Shown here in pieces: positions 30,969 to 40,550 of a stretch of DNA of 64,000 nucleotides. Position 1 is the stretch's first letter. The number at the start of each line of letters is the position of its first letter. Source of the DNA: Fumia sp045615345. Lineage in GTDB: Bacteria; Bacillota; Clostridia; Oscillospirales; Ruminococcaceae. The translations under genes were made by a program, and so were the position numbers. The notes under the pieces are model-generated. The model was given only the letters and a program-made list of their open reading frames with translations. It did not search any database and was not told the origin of the DNA. The DNA is taken from positions 10,020 through 74,019 of the forward strand of contig JAZLER010000002.1 of assembly GCA_045615345.1 (NCBI GenBank). The letters run 5' to 3'.

Positions 30969-32609
30969 GTGATTAACGGAAGTTTATTAAGAGATGCGAT
31001 TGTTTCCGCAGCTTATGATATTCAGAATCAGAAACAAAAAGTTGACGAACTCAATGTATTTCCCGTTCCTGACGGCGATACAGGTACAAATATGTCGATG
31101 ACAATCGGCGCTGCTGTAAAAGAACTCAAGTTGCTTAAAGACCCGACAGTTGAAGTTACTGCAAAAACTGCAGCATCCGCTTTGCTCCGCGGCGCAAGAG
31201 GAAACTCAGGCGTTATTCTTTCTTTGCTGTTCAGAGGTTTTTCAAACGGACTCAAAGGAAAAGAAGAAGCAGATGGTACTGACCTTGCAAATGCATTGAC
31301 TTCAGGTGTTGAAGCAGCATATAAAGCTGTTATGAAGCCCACAGAAGGTACAATCCTTACAGTTGCAAGAGTTGCGGCAGAAAAAGGCAGAGAGGCAGCA
31401 AAAGAAAATAATGATGCACTTTTTGTTTTTGAATCTATTGTAAATCAGGCAGAGATTACTTTAAGTGAAACTCCCGAAATGCTCCCTGTTTTGAAAAAAG
31501 CAGGCGTTGTTGATGCGGGTGGTAAAGGTTTTACAGTTATCTTTTCTGCAATGCTTAATGTGTTTAAGGGCGGAGAACCCGTAAAACCCATTGATGCTCA
31601 GCCTAAAACCCAGACTGTAAAAAGGTCCGCTGTTGCTGAAGCAAGCGGAGATATCAAGTTTGCTTACTGCACAGAGTTTATTGTAAACAAGAAAAAAGAC
31701 GCAGAAAACCCATTGAAACTCAGAGCTTATCTTGAGTCAATCGGCGACAGCGTTGTAGTTGTTGATGACGAAGAAATTATCAAGGTTCACGTTCATACCA
31801 ACCATCCCGGTAACGCTATCGAGGAAGGTTTAAAATTCGGTATGCTTGTGAATATGAAAATTGAAAATATGAAAGAGCAGCATTCTACACAGGTGCTTGA
31901 GGCTGACAAACTTGAAGAGGATGAGTCTTATGTTCCCGTAGATCCTGAAATTCCTTTCGGATTTGTTGCTGTTGCTGCAGGTGAAGGCGTTCAGGCACTC
32001 TTTGCTGACCTCGGTGTAAACAATGTTGTAACCGGTGGTCAGACAATGAACCCCAGTACAGACGACATTTTGAAAGCTATCCATATGACACCTGCAAAGA
32101 CTGTATTTGTTCTTCCCAATAATAAAAATATTATTATGGCGGCTGAACAGGCTATCAAGCTTGCTGACAGAAAAGTATGCGTTTTGCAGACAAGAACAAT
32201 TCCTCAGGGAATTTCTGCAATGCTTGCATTTGACCCCGATGCATCCTTTGAGGAAAATCGCGTAAATATGACAAAGGCTTTCGATAAGGTACAGACAGGT
32301 CAGATTACCTTTGCCGCAAGGGATAGTGATTTTGATGGGCATAACATCAAAGCAGGCGAACTTCTTGCTATGGAAAACGGAAAACTTTCCTTTGTTGATA
32401 AAGATTTAAACCATGCGCTTTTGAAACTTACAAAATCTATGGTTAAAAAGGATTCTAATTTCGTAACAGTGATTTATGGTAACGATATCAAAGAAGAACA
32501 AGCTGAAGAAGCATATAGTCTTCTTACTTCAAAACTCAGTGACAACCTTGAAATAAATCTTATAAACGGCGGACAGCCGGTATATTACTACATTATTTCT
32601 GTAGAGTAA
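30969..32609 (+). CDS. DAK2-domain fatty acid kinase FakA-like protein
   Basis: 546-aa YloV/FakA homologue. The DAK2 ATP-binding domain (1-200) has FPVPDGDTGTNMSMT with metal-binding aspartates and RGARGNSGVILS; the C-terminal half (about 220-546) is the DegV-partner/central domain (CTEFIVNKKK, VHVHTNHPG). Phosphorylates fatty acids carried by a FakB/DegV protein, so external fatty acids can enter phospholipids. GTG start with AAGGAG. No fakB is next to it. Confidence 0.92.
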   Translation: MINGSLLRDAIVSAAYDIQNQKQKVDELNVFPVPDGDTGTNMSMTIGAAVKELKLLKDPTVEVTAKTAASALLRGARGNSGVILSLLFRGFSNGLKGKEEADGTDLANALTSGVEAAYKAVMKPTEGTILTVARVAAEKGREAAKENNDALFVFESIVNQAEITLSETPEMLPVLKKAGVVDAGGKGFTVIFSAMLNVFKGGEPVKPIDAQPKTQTVKRSAVAEASGDIKFAYCTEFIVNKKKDAENPLKLRAYLESIGDSVVVVDDEEIIKVHVHTNHPGNAIEEGLKFGMLVNMKIENMKEQHSTQVLEADKLEEDESYVPVDPEIPFGFVAVAAGEGVQALFADLGVNNVVTGGQTMNPSTDDILKAIHMTPAKTVFVLPNNKNIIMAAEQAIKLADRKVCVLQTRTIPQGISAMLAFDPDASFEENRVNMTKAFDKVQTGQITFAARDSDFDGHNIKAGELLAMENGKLSFVDKDLNHALLKLTKSMVKKDSNFVTVIYGNDIKEEQAEEAYSLLTSKLSDNLEINLINGGQPVYYYIISVE

Positions 32610-32665
32610 AAAACGGGCGTGGGGTTCTCCTCACGCCTTAGTTGTTTTGAAAAGGAGGTGTAATC

Positions 32666-34696
32666 TTGAAACTTAATGACTCTGTAACAAGCCTTAAAAA
32701 TGTCGGCGAAAAGCGCAGAAAACTTTATGAAAAGCTTTCTGTGAGAACGGTTGAGGACCTTATTAAGTTTTATCCGAGAAACTATATAGATTACACTTCT
32801 CCAAAGCTCTTAAGTGAATGCGAAGAAGGCGAAAATGTTGTTGTGGAGGGTAAGGTTATCAGGAAACTGCCTCCGGCAAAAATCCGAAAGAATATGACGG
32901 TTTATAAGTTAACCCTTGCGGACGGATTTTCGCTTTTCACCCTGACAATTTTTAATAACGAATATGCCTATAAGGCGTTTGAAACTGGTGAAACCTATCT
33001 TATATACGGAAGATTTTCAAGCTCGGGCGGATGGTGTCAGGTTACCCTCAATTCCTTTGTAAAAGCGCTTGACGGTGATGTTATGCGCCCTGTTTACAAT
33101 CTCACCGAGGGACTTTCCAATACGATGATTGTAAATAATATGAAGGAAGCAATCCTTTGTGTCAATGAAGTTACTGAAGTTCTGCCCCTGAATGTTATCG
33201 GTAAATTCAATCTTATGCCCGTTGCCGATGCGATAAGGACCATACATTTTCCAGAAAGCAAAAAACAGTATGAAAATGCAAGGAAAAGGCTTGTCTTTGA
33301 AGAACTTTTTGTATTAAGCACGGCGCTTATGCTCTTAAAAGGCAGAGAAAAAGGTAAAACCAATGTGGTGTTTACCGATGTCGATATGAAACCGTTTTAT
33401 GATTTGCTTCCATTTGAGCTTACGGGGGCGCAAAAACGCGCTGTTGATGAAATACTCACCGATACCGGAAAAGATGTACCTATGAACCGCCTCTTGCAAG
33501 GTGATGTAGGTTCGGGTAAAACTATGGTTGCCGCTGCAGGTTGTTATGCCGCTTTTCAGAAGGGCTACCAGTCAGCAGTAATGGCGCCGACTGAAATCCT
33601 TGCCGCTCAGCACGAGGCTACCCTTAAAAAGGTTTTGGAACCTCTCGGAGCAAAAGTTGTCCTTTTGACGGGTTCACTTACTAAAAAGCAAAAGGACGAA
33701 CTCCGTGTCAAAATAAGCGATGGCACATATGATGTTGTTGTGGGCACTCACGCGCTTGTGCAAAAAGACACTGAGTTTTACAGGCTTGGTTTTGTCGTTA
33801 CCGATGAACAGCATCGTTTTGGCGTAAGGCAACGAACCGAGCTCAGCAAAAAAGGGTTAAAACCACATCATTTGGTAATGTCGGCAACGCCTATTCCAAG
33901 GACACTCGCGCTGATTGTTTACGGCGACCTTGATATTTCAGTTCTTGATGAACTCCCCAAAGGCAGACAGAAAGTTGAAACCTTTGCTGTCCATTCGGAT
34001 AAGAGAAAAAGAGCATTGGGCTTTGTTAAAAATGAGCTTGAATCGGGGCATCAGGCATATATAGTCTGTCCGCTTATCGAGGAAACCGAGTCGGAACTTA
34101 TGGCGGCGGTAAAGTATTATGAAATAATCAAGGCGCGGTATTTCCCTGAACACAAAGTTGAACTTCTGCACGGGAAACTCAAATCTGACGAAAAAGACAG
34201 AATAATGCAGGAGTTTAAAAACGGTGAAATTGATATCTTGGTTTCAACAACAGTTGTTGAAGTCGGGGTCGATGTTCCGAATGCGACTGTTATGATGATA
34301 GAAAATGCCGAGCGTTTCGGACTTTCTCAGCTTCATCAGCTAAGGGGTAGGGTAGGAAGAGGTTCTGTACAGTCTTATTGCATCTTAGTTTCCGATAACG
34401 AAGGAACGGAGAACCGCAGAAGATTAAAGGTTATGAAAGAAACTACCGATGGCTTTATTATTGCAAAAGAGGATTTAAAACTCCGTGGCGCAGGCGACTT
34501 TTTCGGTGACCGTCAGCACGGACTTCCCGAATTCGGCATTGCCGACCTTTTAGAAGACAGCGATATCTTTAAACTTGCTAAGTTAGAAGCCAAAAAGCTG
34601 TTAAACGAGGACAAAAGGCTTACAAACCCCGAAAATACGGCATTAAGACTGCATATCGAAAAAATCTTCGGCAATAATGACAGTGGGCTTAATTAG
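32666..34696 (+). CDS. recG: ATP-dependent DNA helicase RecG
   Basis: Branched-DNA helicase that regresses stalled forks. 676 aa: wedge/OB domain (1-180), helicase motif I GDVGSGKTM, DEQH box (VVTDEQHRFGV), SATPIPRTLAL, and C-terminal motifs VEVGVDVPNA and QLRGRVGRG. Full length. TTG start after AAAGGAGG. Ends the asp23-like/fakA-like/recG unit, and murC follows after 26 nt. Confidence 0.97.
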   Translation: MKLNDSVTSLKNVGEKRRKLYEKLSVRTVEDLIKFYPRNYIDYTSPKLLSECEEGENVVVEGKVIRKLPPAKIRKNMTVYKLTLADGFSLFTLTIFNNEYAYKAFETGETYLIYGRFSSSGGWCQVTLNSFVKALDGDVMRPVYNLTEGLSNTMIVNNMKEAILCVNEVTEVLPLNVIGKFNLMPVADAIRTIHFPESKKQYENARKRLVFEELFVLSTALMLLKGREKGKTNVVFTDVDMKPFYDLLPFELTGAQKRAVDEILTDTGKDVPMNRLLQGDVGSGKTMVAAAGCYAAFQKGYQSAVMAPTEILAAQHEATLKKVLEPLGAKVVLLTGSLTKKQKDELRVKISDGTYDVVVGTHALVQKDTEFYRLGFVVTDEQHRFGVRQRTELSKKGLKPHHLVMSATPIPRTLALIVYGDLDISVLDELPKGRQKVETFAVHSDKRKRALGFVKNELESGHQAYIVCPLIEETESELMAAVKYYEIIKARYFPEHKVELLHGKLKSDEKDRIMQEFKNGEIDILVSTTVVEVGVDVPNATVMMIENAERFGLSQLHQLRGRVGRGSVQSYCILVSDNEGTENRRRLKVMKETTDGFIIAKEDLKLRGAGDFFGDRQHGLPEFGIADLLEDSDIFKLAKLEAKKLLNEDKRLTNPENTALRLHIEKIFGNNDSGLN

Positions 34697-34722
34697 GCAT
34701 AATCGACAATCAGGAGGCAATT

Positions 34723-36084
34723 ATGATTTTAGATAACAAAAAACATATACATTTTATAGGTATAGGCGGTTCGGGAATGTTTCCGATTGCCCAGATTCTT
34801 CACGGCGAAGGATATTATATAACAGGTTCTGATAACAATGAAACTGATACATTAAAGCTTGTCCGTGAGATGGGCGTCCCCGTTACTTTGGGGCAGAAAG
34901 CCGAAAATATCGAAGGCGCGGACCTCATAATCCATACTGCGGCGATTATGGCGGATAACCCCGAACTTATTGCCGCTAAAGCAAGCGGTGTTCCCGTATT
35001 GGAACGAAGCGAGATTTTAGGCGAAATTACTAAAAGATATAAGAACACAATCTGTGTCAGCGGTACTCACGGCAAAACCACCACTTCTTCAATGCTTACC
35101 CAGATTATGCTTGATGCTAATGAAGACCCCACCTGCGTAATCGGTGGCAAACTCCCCTCAATCGGCGGTAACGGCAGACGCGGTGAGAGTGAAAATATGG
35201 TCTGTGAAGCTTGCGAGTTTGTTGACACTTTCTTAAAGCTTTACCCCGATGTTTCGATTATTTTAAATATCGATGAAGACCATCTTGACTACTTTAAAAC
35301 CCTTGATAACCTCATTGCATCCTTTACAAAGTTTGCTGAGAAAACCACAAAACTTCTCATTGTAAACGGCGATGATGCGAATACTTTAAGGGCAATTAAG
35401 GATGTCAAAAAAGAAATCGTGACCTTTGGTTTTAATGCTGATAACGATTTTTATCCCGATAATATCAAATCTTTGGGTGGTGTTGACTCGCAGTTTGATT
35501 TGATGCAAAATGGTGAAAAATTAACCACCGTTACCTTGCATGTGCCGGGAAAACACAATGTGCTTAATGCTGTTGCGGCCTGTGCGGCGGCGATAAAATG
35601 CGGTGTAGCGCCCGAAAACTGTGCAAAAGGCCTTGATAATTTCCATGGTGCCGGCAGGCGTTTTGAACTTCTCAAAAAGGTCAAAGGCGTTACAATTGTT
35701 GACGATTATGCTCATCATCCTGCTGAGGTGGAAGTAACCCTCAACGCCGCAAAAGCTTTGCCTTTTAACAAGGTGTGGGCGGTGCATCAGCCGTTTACCT
35801 ATTCGAGAACCTCGATGTTACTTTGCGATTTTGCAAAAGCTTTAAGCATTGCTGACGAAGTCGTTTTGTCCGAGATTATGGGCTCAAGGGAGAAAAACAC
35901 CTATAATATCTACTCAAAAGACCTTGCCGAAAAAATCGAAGGCTCGGTGTGGTTTTCCACATTTGAAGAAATCGCTGACTATGTTTGCGAAAATGTCAAA
36001 GACGGCGACCTTGTAATAACTCTTGGTTGTGGTGATATTTACAAAGCCGCAAAGATGATAATCAAAAAGCTTGAAGAAAAATAA
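34723..36084 (+). CDS. murC: UDP-N-acetylmuramate--L-alanine ligase
   Basis: First amino acid ligase of the muropeptide pathway. 453 aa with FIGIGGSGM (UDP-sugar domain), P-loop SGTHGKTTTSS, NIDEDHLDYF, PGKHNVLNA and VDDYAHHPAEV. GGAGG site; co-directional with recG at 26 nt. Its closest pathway partners in the window are murF and ddl on the other strand. Confidence 0.97.
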   Translation: MILDNKKHIHFIGIGGSGMFPIAQILHGEGYYITGSDNNETDTLKLVREMGVPVTLGQKAENIEGADLIIHTAAIMADNPELIAAKASGVPVLERSEILGEITKRYKNTICVSGTHGKTTTSSMLTQIMLDANEDPTCVIGGKLPSIGGNGRRGESENMVCEACEFVDTFLKLYPDVSIILNIDEDHLDYFKTLDNLIASFTKFAEKTTKLLIVNGDDANTLRAIKDVKKEIVTFGFNADNDFYPDNIKSLGGVDSQFDLMQNGEKLTTVTLHVPGKHNVLNAVAACAAAIKCGVAPENCAKGLDNFHGAGRRFELLKKVKGVTIVDDYAHHPAEVEVTLNAAKALPFNKVWAVHQPFTYSRTSMLLCDFAKALSIADEVVLSEIMGSREKNTYNIYSKDLAEKIEGSVWFSTFEEIADYVCENVKDGDLVITLGCGDIYKAAKMIIKKLEEK

Positions 36085-36087
36085 TGC

Positions 36088-36122
36088 AAAACGGAACTTT
36101 CTTATTGAAAGTTCCGTTTTTT
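36088..36122 (+). terminator. Terminator after murC
   Basis: 14-bp stem AAAACGGAACTTTC / GAAAGTTCCGTTTT with a 5-nt loop and T tail. Confidence 0.9.
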
Positions 36123-36155
36123 AATTAGTTAAAAGATATTTTTAATTTGGTTATA

Positions 36156-36184
36156 TTGACTTTTTGGTTTTAACGGAGTAAAAT
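36156..36184 (+). promoter_or_regulatory. Sigma-A type promoter of the cohesin-like/dockerin gene
   Basis: TTGACT, 17 nt, TAAAAT. Confidence 0.65.
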
Positions 36185-36225
36185 TTTAATTAGCGTATGC
36201 AAATATATTTTCAGGAGGAGAATTT

Positions 36226-38100
36226 ATGAAAAAAATCTTAAGTTTGTTTTTGGCACTGATTATGGTAATGAGCTTCTTTAACGGCGTTGCCGTGAGTGCT
36301 GAAAATGCGGATGCGTGGATATTCAGTAAAACTGAAGTTTCTGCAGGTGAAGAGTTTACAATGACCCTCATAATGCCTGAAACTCTGGTAATTTCAAGTA
36401 TGGGATTCACACTCAACTTTGACAACAAGGCATTTGAAATTATAAACATTGAAAATGTTCCTTATGCAGATATGCAGCCCAGTATGTCGGGTTGTAACAA
36501 CAATGCAAACATAGGATTTTCTTATGTTGACCCCACATACGATGCTAATACAGAAATCGTTGCAGGCACTGAATTACTTAATGTAACATTCAGAGTTAAA
36601 GACGATGCTGAACTTGGTAATAAAATATTCGAAGTTATCGATTGGACTGTAACAGGTGCTTTTGATGAAGTAACATTTATGCCTTTTGATATCACTCCTG
36701 ATATCGGCAAAAGGGTTAAAAATGTAGAGATCGTTCAGGATAATGAATGGGTATTCAGCAAAACCCAGGTTGAACCGGGTGATGAATTTACAATGGCCTT
36801 TAAAATGCCTGAGACATTGACAGTTTCATCCCTTGGCTTGATAATCCAATTTGATAACAGAGCATTTGAAATTATAAACATCAAAGATGCCCCTTATACA
36901 GATTTGCAACCCTATGTGGCAGGTTGTAACAACAATGCCAATATCGGTATCAGTTACTGTGATCCTACATATGATCCCAACACAACAATTGTAGTAGGCA
37001 CTGACCTTCTTAATGTAACATTCAAAGTAAAAGAAGGCGCTACACCCGGTGACAAGTCGTTTAAAATTTATGACTGGAATGTAACAGGCGCATTTAACGA
37101 AGAAACTTTCCTGATGGATGATATCACACCTGAGCTCAGTACCAGGGAGGTCGTTGTAAATGTTAAGAAGCAACAATGGGCTAAAAATGCAATCACTTTC
37201 GATAAGGAAAATGCTCCGATAAACAGAACTTTCAAAATGATATTTACACAGCCTGAAACAGTTCTGGCATCAAGCCTTGGCCTTAACATCGGGTTTGACA
37301 ATGAAGCTTTTGAGATTGTTGAAGTAGCAGAGGCTCCTTACGCCGCATTACAGCCCGATATTGAGGGTTGTAATAATGCAGGAAATGTAGCAATTTCCTG
37401 GGTAGACCCTACATTTGATGCAAATACAACAATTGAAGAAGGCACCATATTGCTTGAAGTTACATTCTTTGTAAAAGAAGGTACTCCGTTAGGCGTGAAA
37501 AATTTTGATATTCTTGACTACAATATATCGGGTGAATTTAAAGGAGGTTCAGATATTCCTGAAGATGTTACCCCCTGTATTGGAAGTTTTACAGGATCAA
37601 TTGAAGTTGTGGAAGAACCTACATACACTGTTTCCGGAAGTATCAGGAGTTTTGGAGTAAGCTCAAAGGCAGTTAAAATTGAACTTCTTAATGGCGATAA
37701 AATTGTTAAGACAAAGACAATTACAGGCAATGATGTTACATATACTTTCGATAAAGTGAAAGAAGGCGACTATACGGTAAGAATTTCCAAGTCTTTACAT
37801 GCATCAAGAGAATATGATGTATCAGTATATGGAAAAGATGTTACACTTAATGGTGAAATCTGGCTTTATGGGGATGTTAATACAGATGGTTATGTAAATA
37901 ATATTGATATATTGCAGATTGACAGAAAAGTTGTAAACTCAAGTTCTGTATTGAATCTTGAAGAGAACAAGGAATACAGATACAAGGTTGCAAATGTTAC
38001 AGCAATTACCGGAACGGATACTGCTATTAATAACCTTGATATTCTTCAGATAAACAGAAAAATTGTAAACCTTTCCTCAGTGATTGACAGAACAGCATAG
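36226..38100 (+). CDS. Secreted protein with three cohesin-like domains and a C-terminal dockerin
   Basis: 624 aa with a signal peptide (1-25, ending VAVSA). Three tandem repeats of about 145 residues (about 30-165, 172-315, 320-455), each with a cohesin-like pattern: aGEEFTM, FDNkAFEIi, CNNNANIG-S-vDPTyDaNT and G--LLNVTF-VK. Then a carboxypeptidase-regulatory-like beta domain (about 470-545) and a dockerin (about 550-624): first calcium loop DVNTDGYVNNID, second loop degenerate (VTAITGTDTAINNLD), both followed by ILQI-RK. No catalytic domain, no sortase motif. It could be a small scaffoldin-like adaptor or a self-assembling surface protein. GGAGGAG site, own promoter and terminator. Confidence 0.8.
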   Translation: MKKILSLFLALIMVMSFFNGVAVSAENADAWIFSKTEVSAGEEFTMTLIMPETLVISSMGFTLNFDNKAFEIINIENVPYADMQPSMSGCNNNANIGFSYVDPTYDANTEIVAGTELLNVTFRVKDDAELGNKIFEVIDWTVTGAFDEVTFMPFDITPDIGKRVKNVEIVQDNEWVFSKTQVEPGDEFTMAFKMPETLTVSSLGLIIQFDNRAFEIINIKDAPYTDLQPYVAGCNNNANIGISYCDPTYDPNTTIVVGTDLLNVTFKVKEGATPGDKSFKIYDWNVTGAFNEETFLMDDITPELSTREVVVNVKKQQWAKNAITFDKENAPINRTFKMIFTQPETVLASSLGLNIGFDNEAFEIVEVAEAPYAALQPDIEGCNNAGNVAISWVDPTFDANTTIEEGTILLEVTFFVKEGTPLGVKNFDILDYNISGEFKGGSDIPEDVTPCIGSFTGSIEVVEEPTYTVSGSIRSFGVSSKAVKIELLNGDKIVKTKTITGNDVTYTFDKVKEGDYTVRISKSLHASREYDVSVYGKDVTLNGEIWLYGDVNTDGYVNNIDILQIDRKVVNSSSVLNLEENKEYRYKVANVTAITGTDTAINNLDILQINRKIVNLSSVIDRTA

Positions 38101-38101
38101 G

Positions 38102-38136
38102 AAAAAATCCGCTCACTCGATGTGGGCGGATTTTTT
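38102..38136. terminator. Terminator after the cohesin-like/dockerin gene
   Basis: AAAAAATCCGC / GCGGATTTTTT stem with inner partial pairing. The symmetric A and T runs allow use by the convergent ttcA-like gene too. Confidence 0.85.
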
Positions 38137-38138
38137 GA

Positions 38139-38196
38139 GGTAATAAGTAATAGGGAATAGTGAAGAGGTATGGTGTTCGCGTTGCGAACGGATTTG
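38139..38196 (+). repeat. Dispersed repeat, copy 2
   Basis: GTAATAAGTAATAGGGAATAG, then GTATGGTGTTCGCGTTGCGAAC and GGATTT. Related to the minus-strand copy at 25011-25073. Contains the palindrome GTTCGC-GTT-GCGAAC (38175-38189). Confidence 0.55.
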
Positions 38197-38201
38197 AACG
38201 C

Positions 38202-38225
38202 GGGCGAACGCAGTTCGCCCCTACG
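38202..38225. repeat. REP-like palindrome
   Basis: GGGCGAAC-GCA-GTTCGCCC (38202-38220), followed by CTACG. This type of extragenic palindrome is, to my knowledge, common in related gut Firmicutes. Confidence 0.5.
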
Positions 38226-38267
38226 ATGTGGATTGGAGATTTGCGGTGAATTGGTAGGAAATGTCGT

Positions 38268-39014
38268 TTAGTTTTCAGTTTTTCTGTTGCTTTTTCCGGT
38301 TATACCCCAGCCGTCAATACCACTTCTGCGTAAAGCACCGAAAATGCGGTATTTAAAGGCATCGCTGTCTTTTTCGTGGGTATCAAGGAAGTTTTTCATA
38401 TCCTCTCTGGAAGTGTGCCCATCGGCAGGGCAGACACTTTTAACGATAGGAATATTGTTTTTTAAAGCCGCTTTTTTTACATCTTTTTCAGGAGCAAAAA
38501 CCATAGGGCGTATCATCCACAAATCTTTCCTTGAAAGATAGGATTTTGGGGAGAAGCATCCTATTCTGCCTTCATTGAAAAGGTTCATCATAAAGGTTTC
38601 GACAACATCGTCATAGTGATGTCCGAGGGCAATTTTGTTGCAGTTAAGTTCCTTTGCGGCATCGTGCAAAGCACCTCTGCGCATTCTTGCACATAAGCTG
38701 CAGGGGTTTTCCTCTTTTCTTACATCAAAGACAATCTGTCCTATCTGAGTTCGTATAATGTGGTAGGGAACGCCGATATTTTTGCAAAATTTTTCAATTT
38801 CGCTGTAATCGGTTTCGTTTCCGCCAAACTGAGGGTCTAAGGTAACACCGACTATCTCGTAGTCAATGCCTATAAATCTTCTCAACAGGTGCAGACCATA
38901 AAGCAGTATCATACTGTCTTTGCCGCCTGAAATACCTACTGCTATTCTGTCACCGTTTTCGATTAAATCAAATTCCTGAATAGCTTTTCTCATATATCCT
39001 AATAATCTTTGCAC
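38268..39014 (-). CDS. TtcA-like tRNA thiolation protein (PP-loop ATPase)
   Basis: 248-aa PP-loop enzyme of the TtcA family, which 2-thiolates cytidine 32 of tRNA in characterised members. ATP pyrophosphatase motif SGGKDS at 29-34. CSLC in PCSLCARMRRG and a third cysteine in KSVCPADGH are placed like the 4Fe-4S ligands of TtcA. GHHYDDVVETF is also typical. GTG start with GGAGG. Own promoter; single gene. Confidence 0.85.
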   Translation of the reverse strand: MQRLLGYMRKAIQEFDLIENGDRIAVGISGGKDSMILLYGLHLLRRFIGIDYEIVGVTLDPQFGGNETDYSEIEKFCKNIGVPYHIIRTQIGQIVFDVRKEENPCSLCARMRRGALHDAAKELNCNKIALGHHYDDVVETFMMNLFNEGRIGCFSPKSYLSRKDLWMIRPMVFAPEKDVKKAALKNNIPIVKSVCPADGHTSREDMKNFLDTHEKDSDAFKYRIFGALRRSGIDGWGITGKSNRKTEN

Positions 39015-39045
39015 TTTAATCCTCCGAAAAAATTTTTACAAAAAA

Positions 39046-39074
39046 ATTATACACGATTTTTAAAATATTTACAA
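39046..39074 (-). promoter_or_regulatory. Sigma-A type promoter of the ttcA-like gene
   Basis: Minus strand TTGTAA, 17 nt, TATAAT. Confidence 0.7.
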
Positions 39075-39093
39075 GTCTGAATTGCAGTTTCTA

Positions 39094-39122
39094 TTGACTT
39101 TAAAGCGATAATATTATAGAAT
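39094..39122 (+). promoter_or_regulatory. Sigma-A type promoter of the citrate synthase gene
   Basis: TTGACT, 17 nt, TAGAAT. It may drive the long downstream run of genes. A small hairpin TGTACT-GTA-AGTACA lies just before the ribosome binding site. Confidence 0.6.
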
Positions 39123-39181
39123 ATAATTAACTATATAGAATGGGAATAGTATTGTACTGTAAGTACAGAAAGGCGGTAAAT

Positions 39182-40540
39182 ATGTCAGGCGGATTTGTAA
39201 AAAAAGAGTCTTTGAACACTTTGTTTGAAGAATTTAAAAAATATAACTACATAGACCCGGCACTATATGAAAAATACGATGTTAAAAGGGGATTAAGAAA
39301 CAGTGACGGCACAGGTGTCGTTGCAGGTCTTACCCAGATTTGTAATGTGCACGGCTATGTTATCAACGAAGGTGAAAAACAGCCTGTTGAAGGTGAACTC
39401 ACATTCAGGGGCGTTAATATAAAAGACCTTGTGAATGGTTGCAGAGCAGAAGGTCGTTTTGGCTATGAGGAAGCTGCATATCTTCTTTTGTTCGGAAGCT
39501 TGCCCGATAAAAAACAGCTTGAGTTTTTCAGAATAGTTTTGTCCCAGGCGAGAACTCTGCCCGCTGATTTTATTCAGGATATGGTAATCAAAGCTCCCTC
39601 CAAGGATATTATGAATAAGCTTGGAAGAAGTATCTTGGCTCTCTATTCTTATGACGATTTTGCCGATGAGGCAAGCCTTGAAGGGGAACTGAGAAAAGCG
39701 CTTTATGTTATTGCAAGAATGCCTGTTATTATGGTAAATGCTTACCAGACCAAAATAGGTCATTACGACAACGCATCCACTTATTACCACCCTCTTCGTC
39801 CTGAGGAGAGTATGGCGGAAAGCATTTTGTCCACATTGCGTCCCACAAGAGAATATACAAGGGATGAAGCACTTCTTCTGGACATCTGTCTTATGCTTCA
39901 TGCAGAGCATGGTGGCGGTAATAACTCAACTTTCGCCTGTCGTGCGCTTACTTCCGCAGGGACTGATGCGTATTCCGCATATTCGGGTGCTGTGGGTGCG
40001 CTTAAAGGTTTCAGACATGGTGGTGCTAACATCAAGGTTGTCCAGATGCATGAAGAAATCAAACGCGGTGTTAAAAACTGGGAAAGCGATGACGAAATCA
40101 GGGAATATTTAAGAAAAATAATTGACAAGAAAAAAGGTGACGGTACCGGTCTTATCTACGGTATGGGCCATGCGGTCTACACCCTTTCCGACCCCAGAGC
40201 TGTTATTCTGCGCGACAGTGCTGAAAAACTTGCTATGCAAAAAGGTATGATGGAAGAGTTTGAACTTCTCAAGAGAATTGAACGCCTTGCTCCTGAAGTA
40301 TTCTTTGAGAAAAAAGGTGACGGCAAAGTGGTTTGCGCGAATGTGGATTTCTATTCGGGATTTGTATATCGTATGCTTAATATACCGATTGAACTGTACA
40401 CACCTTTGTTTGCTGTTTCCAGAATGGCAGGATGGAGTGCTCACAGAATTGAGGAATTTATGACCTGCTCAAGAATTATCCGCCCTGCATATAAATCTAT
40501 TGTCAAGAGAAAAGAATATACACCTATCGATAAGAGATAA
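39182..40540 (+). CDS. Citrate/2-methylcitrate synthase family protein
   Basis: 452 aa citrate synthase: condenses oxaloacetate with acetyl-CoA. Active-site regions LHAEHGGGNNSTFACR, GALKGFRHGGAN and GMGHAVYTLSDPRA carry the catalytic histidines, and VDFYSGFVYRML holds the aspartate. The N-terminal region is longer than in the E. coli enzyme, as in many Clostridia, where it feeds glutamate synthesis. Start ATG 39182 after AAAGGCGG; the extension from 39140 is leader. A 2-methylcitrate role cannot be excluded. No aconitase or isocitrate dehydrogenase nearby. Confidence 0.92.
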   Translation: MSGGFVKKESLNTLFEEFKKYNYIDPALYEKYDVKRGLRNSDGTGVVAGLTQICNVHGYVINEGEKQPVEGELTFRGVNIKDLVNGCRAEGRFGYEEAAYLLLFGSLPDKKQLEFFRIVLSQARTLPADFIQDMVIKAPSKDIMNKLGRSILALYSYDDFADEASLEGELRKALYVIARMPVIMVNAYQTKIGHYDNASTYYHPLRPEESMAESILSTLRPTREYTRDEALLLDICLMLHAEHGGGNNSTFACRALTSAGTDAYSAYSGAVGALKGFRHGGANIKVVQMHEEIKRGVKNWESDDEIREYLRKIIDKKKGDGTGLIYGMGHAVYTLSDPRAVILRDSAEKLAMQKGMMEEFELLKRIERLAPEVFFEKKGDGKVVCANVDFYSGFVYRMLNIPIELYTPLFAVSRMAGWSAHRIEEFMTCSRIIRPAYKSIVKRKEYTPIDKR

Positions 40541-40550
40541 GGAGAAAACT

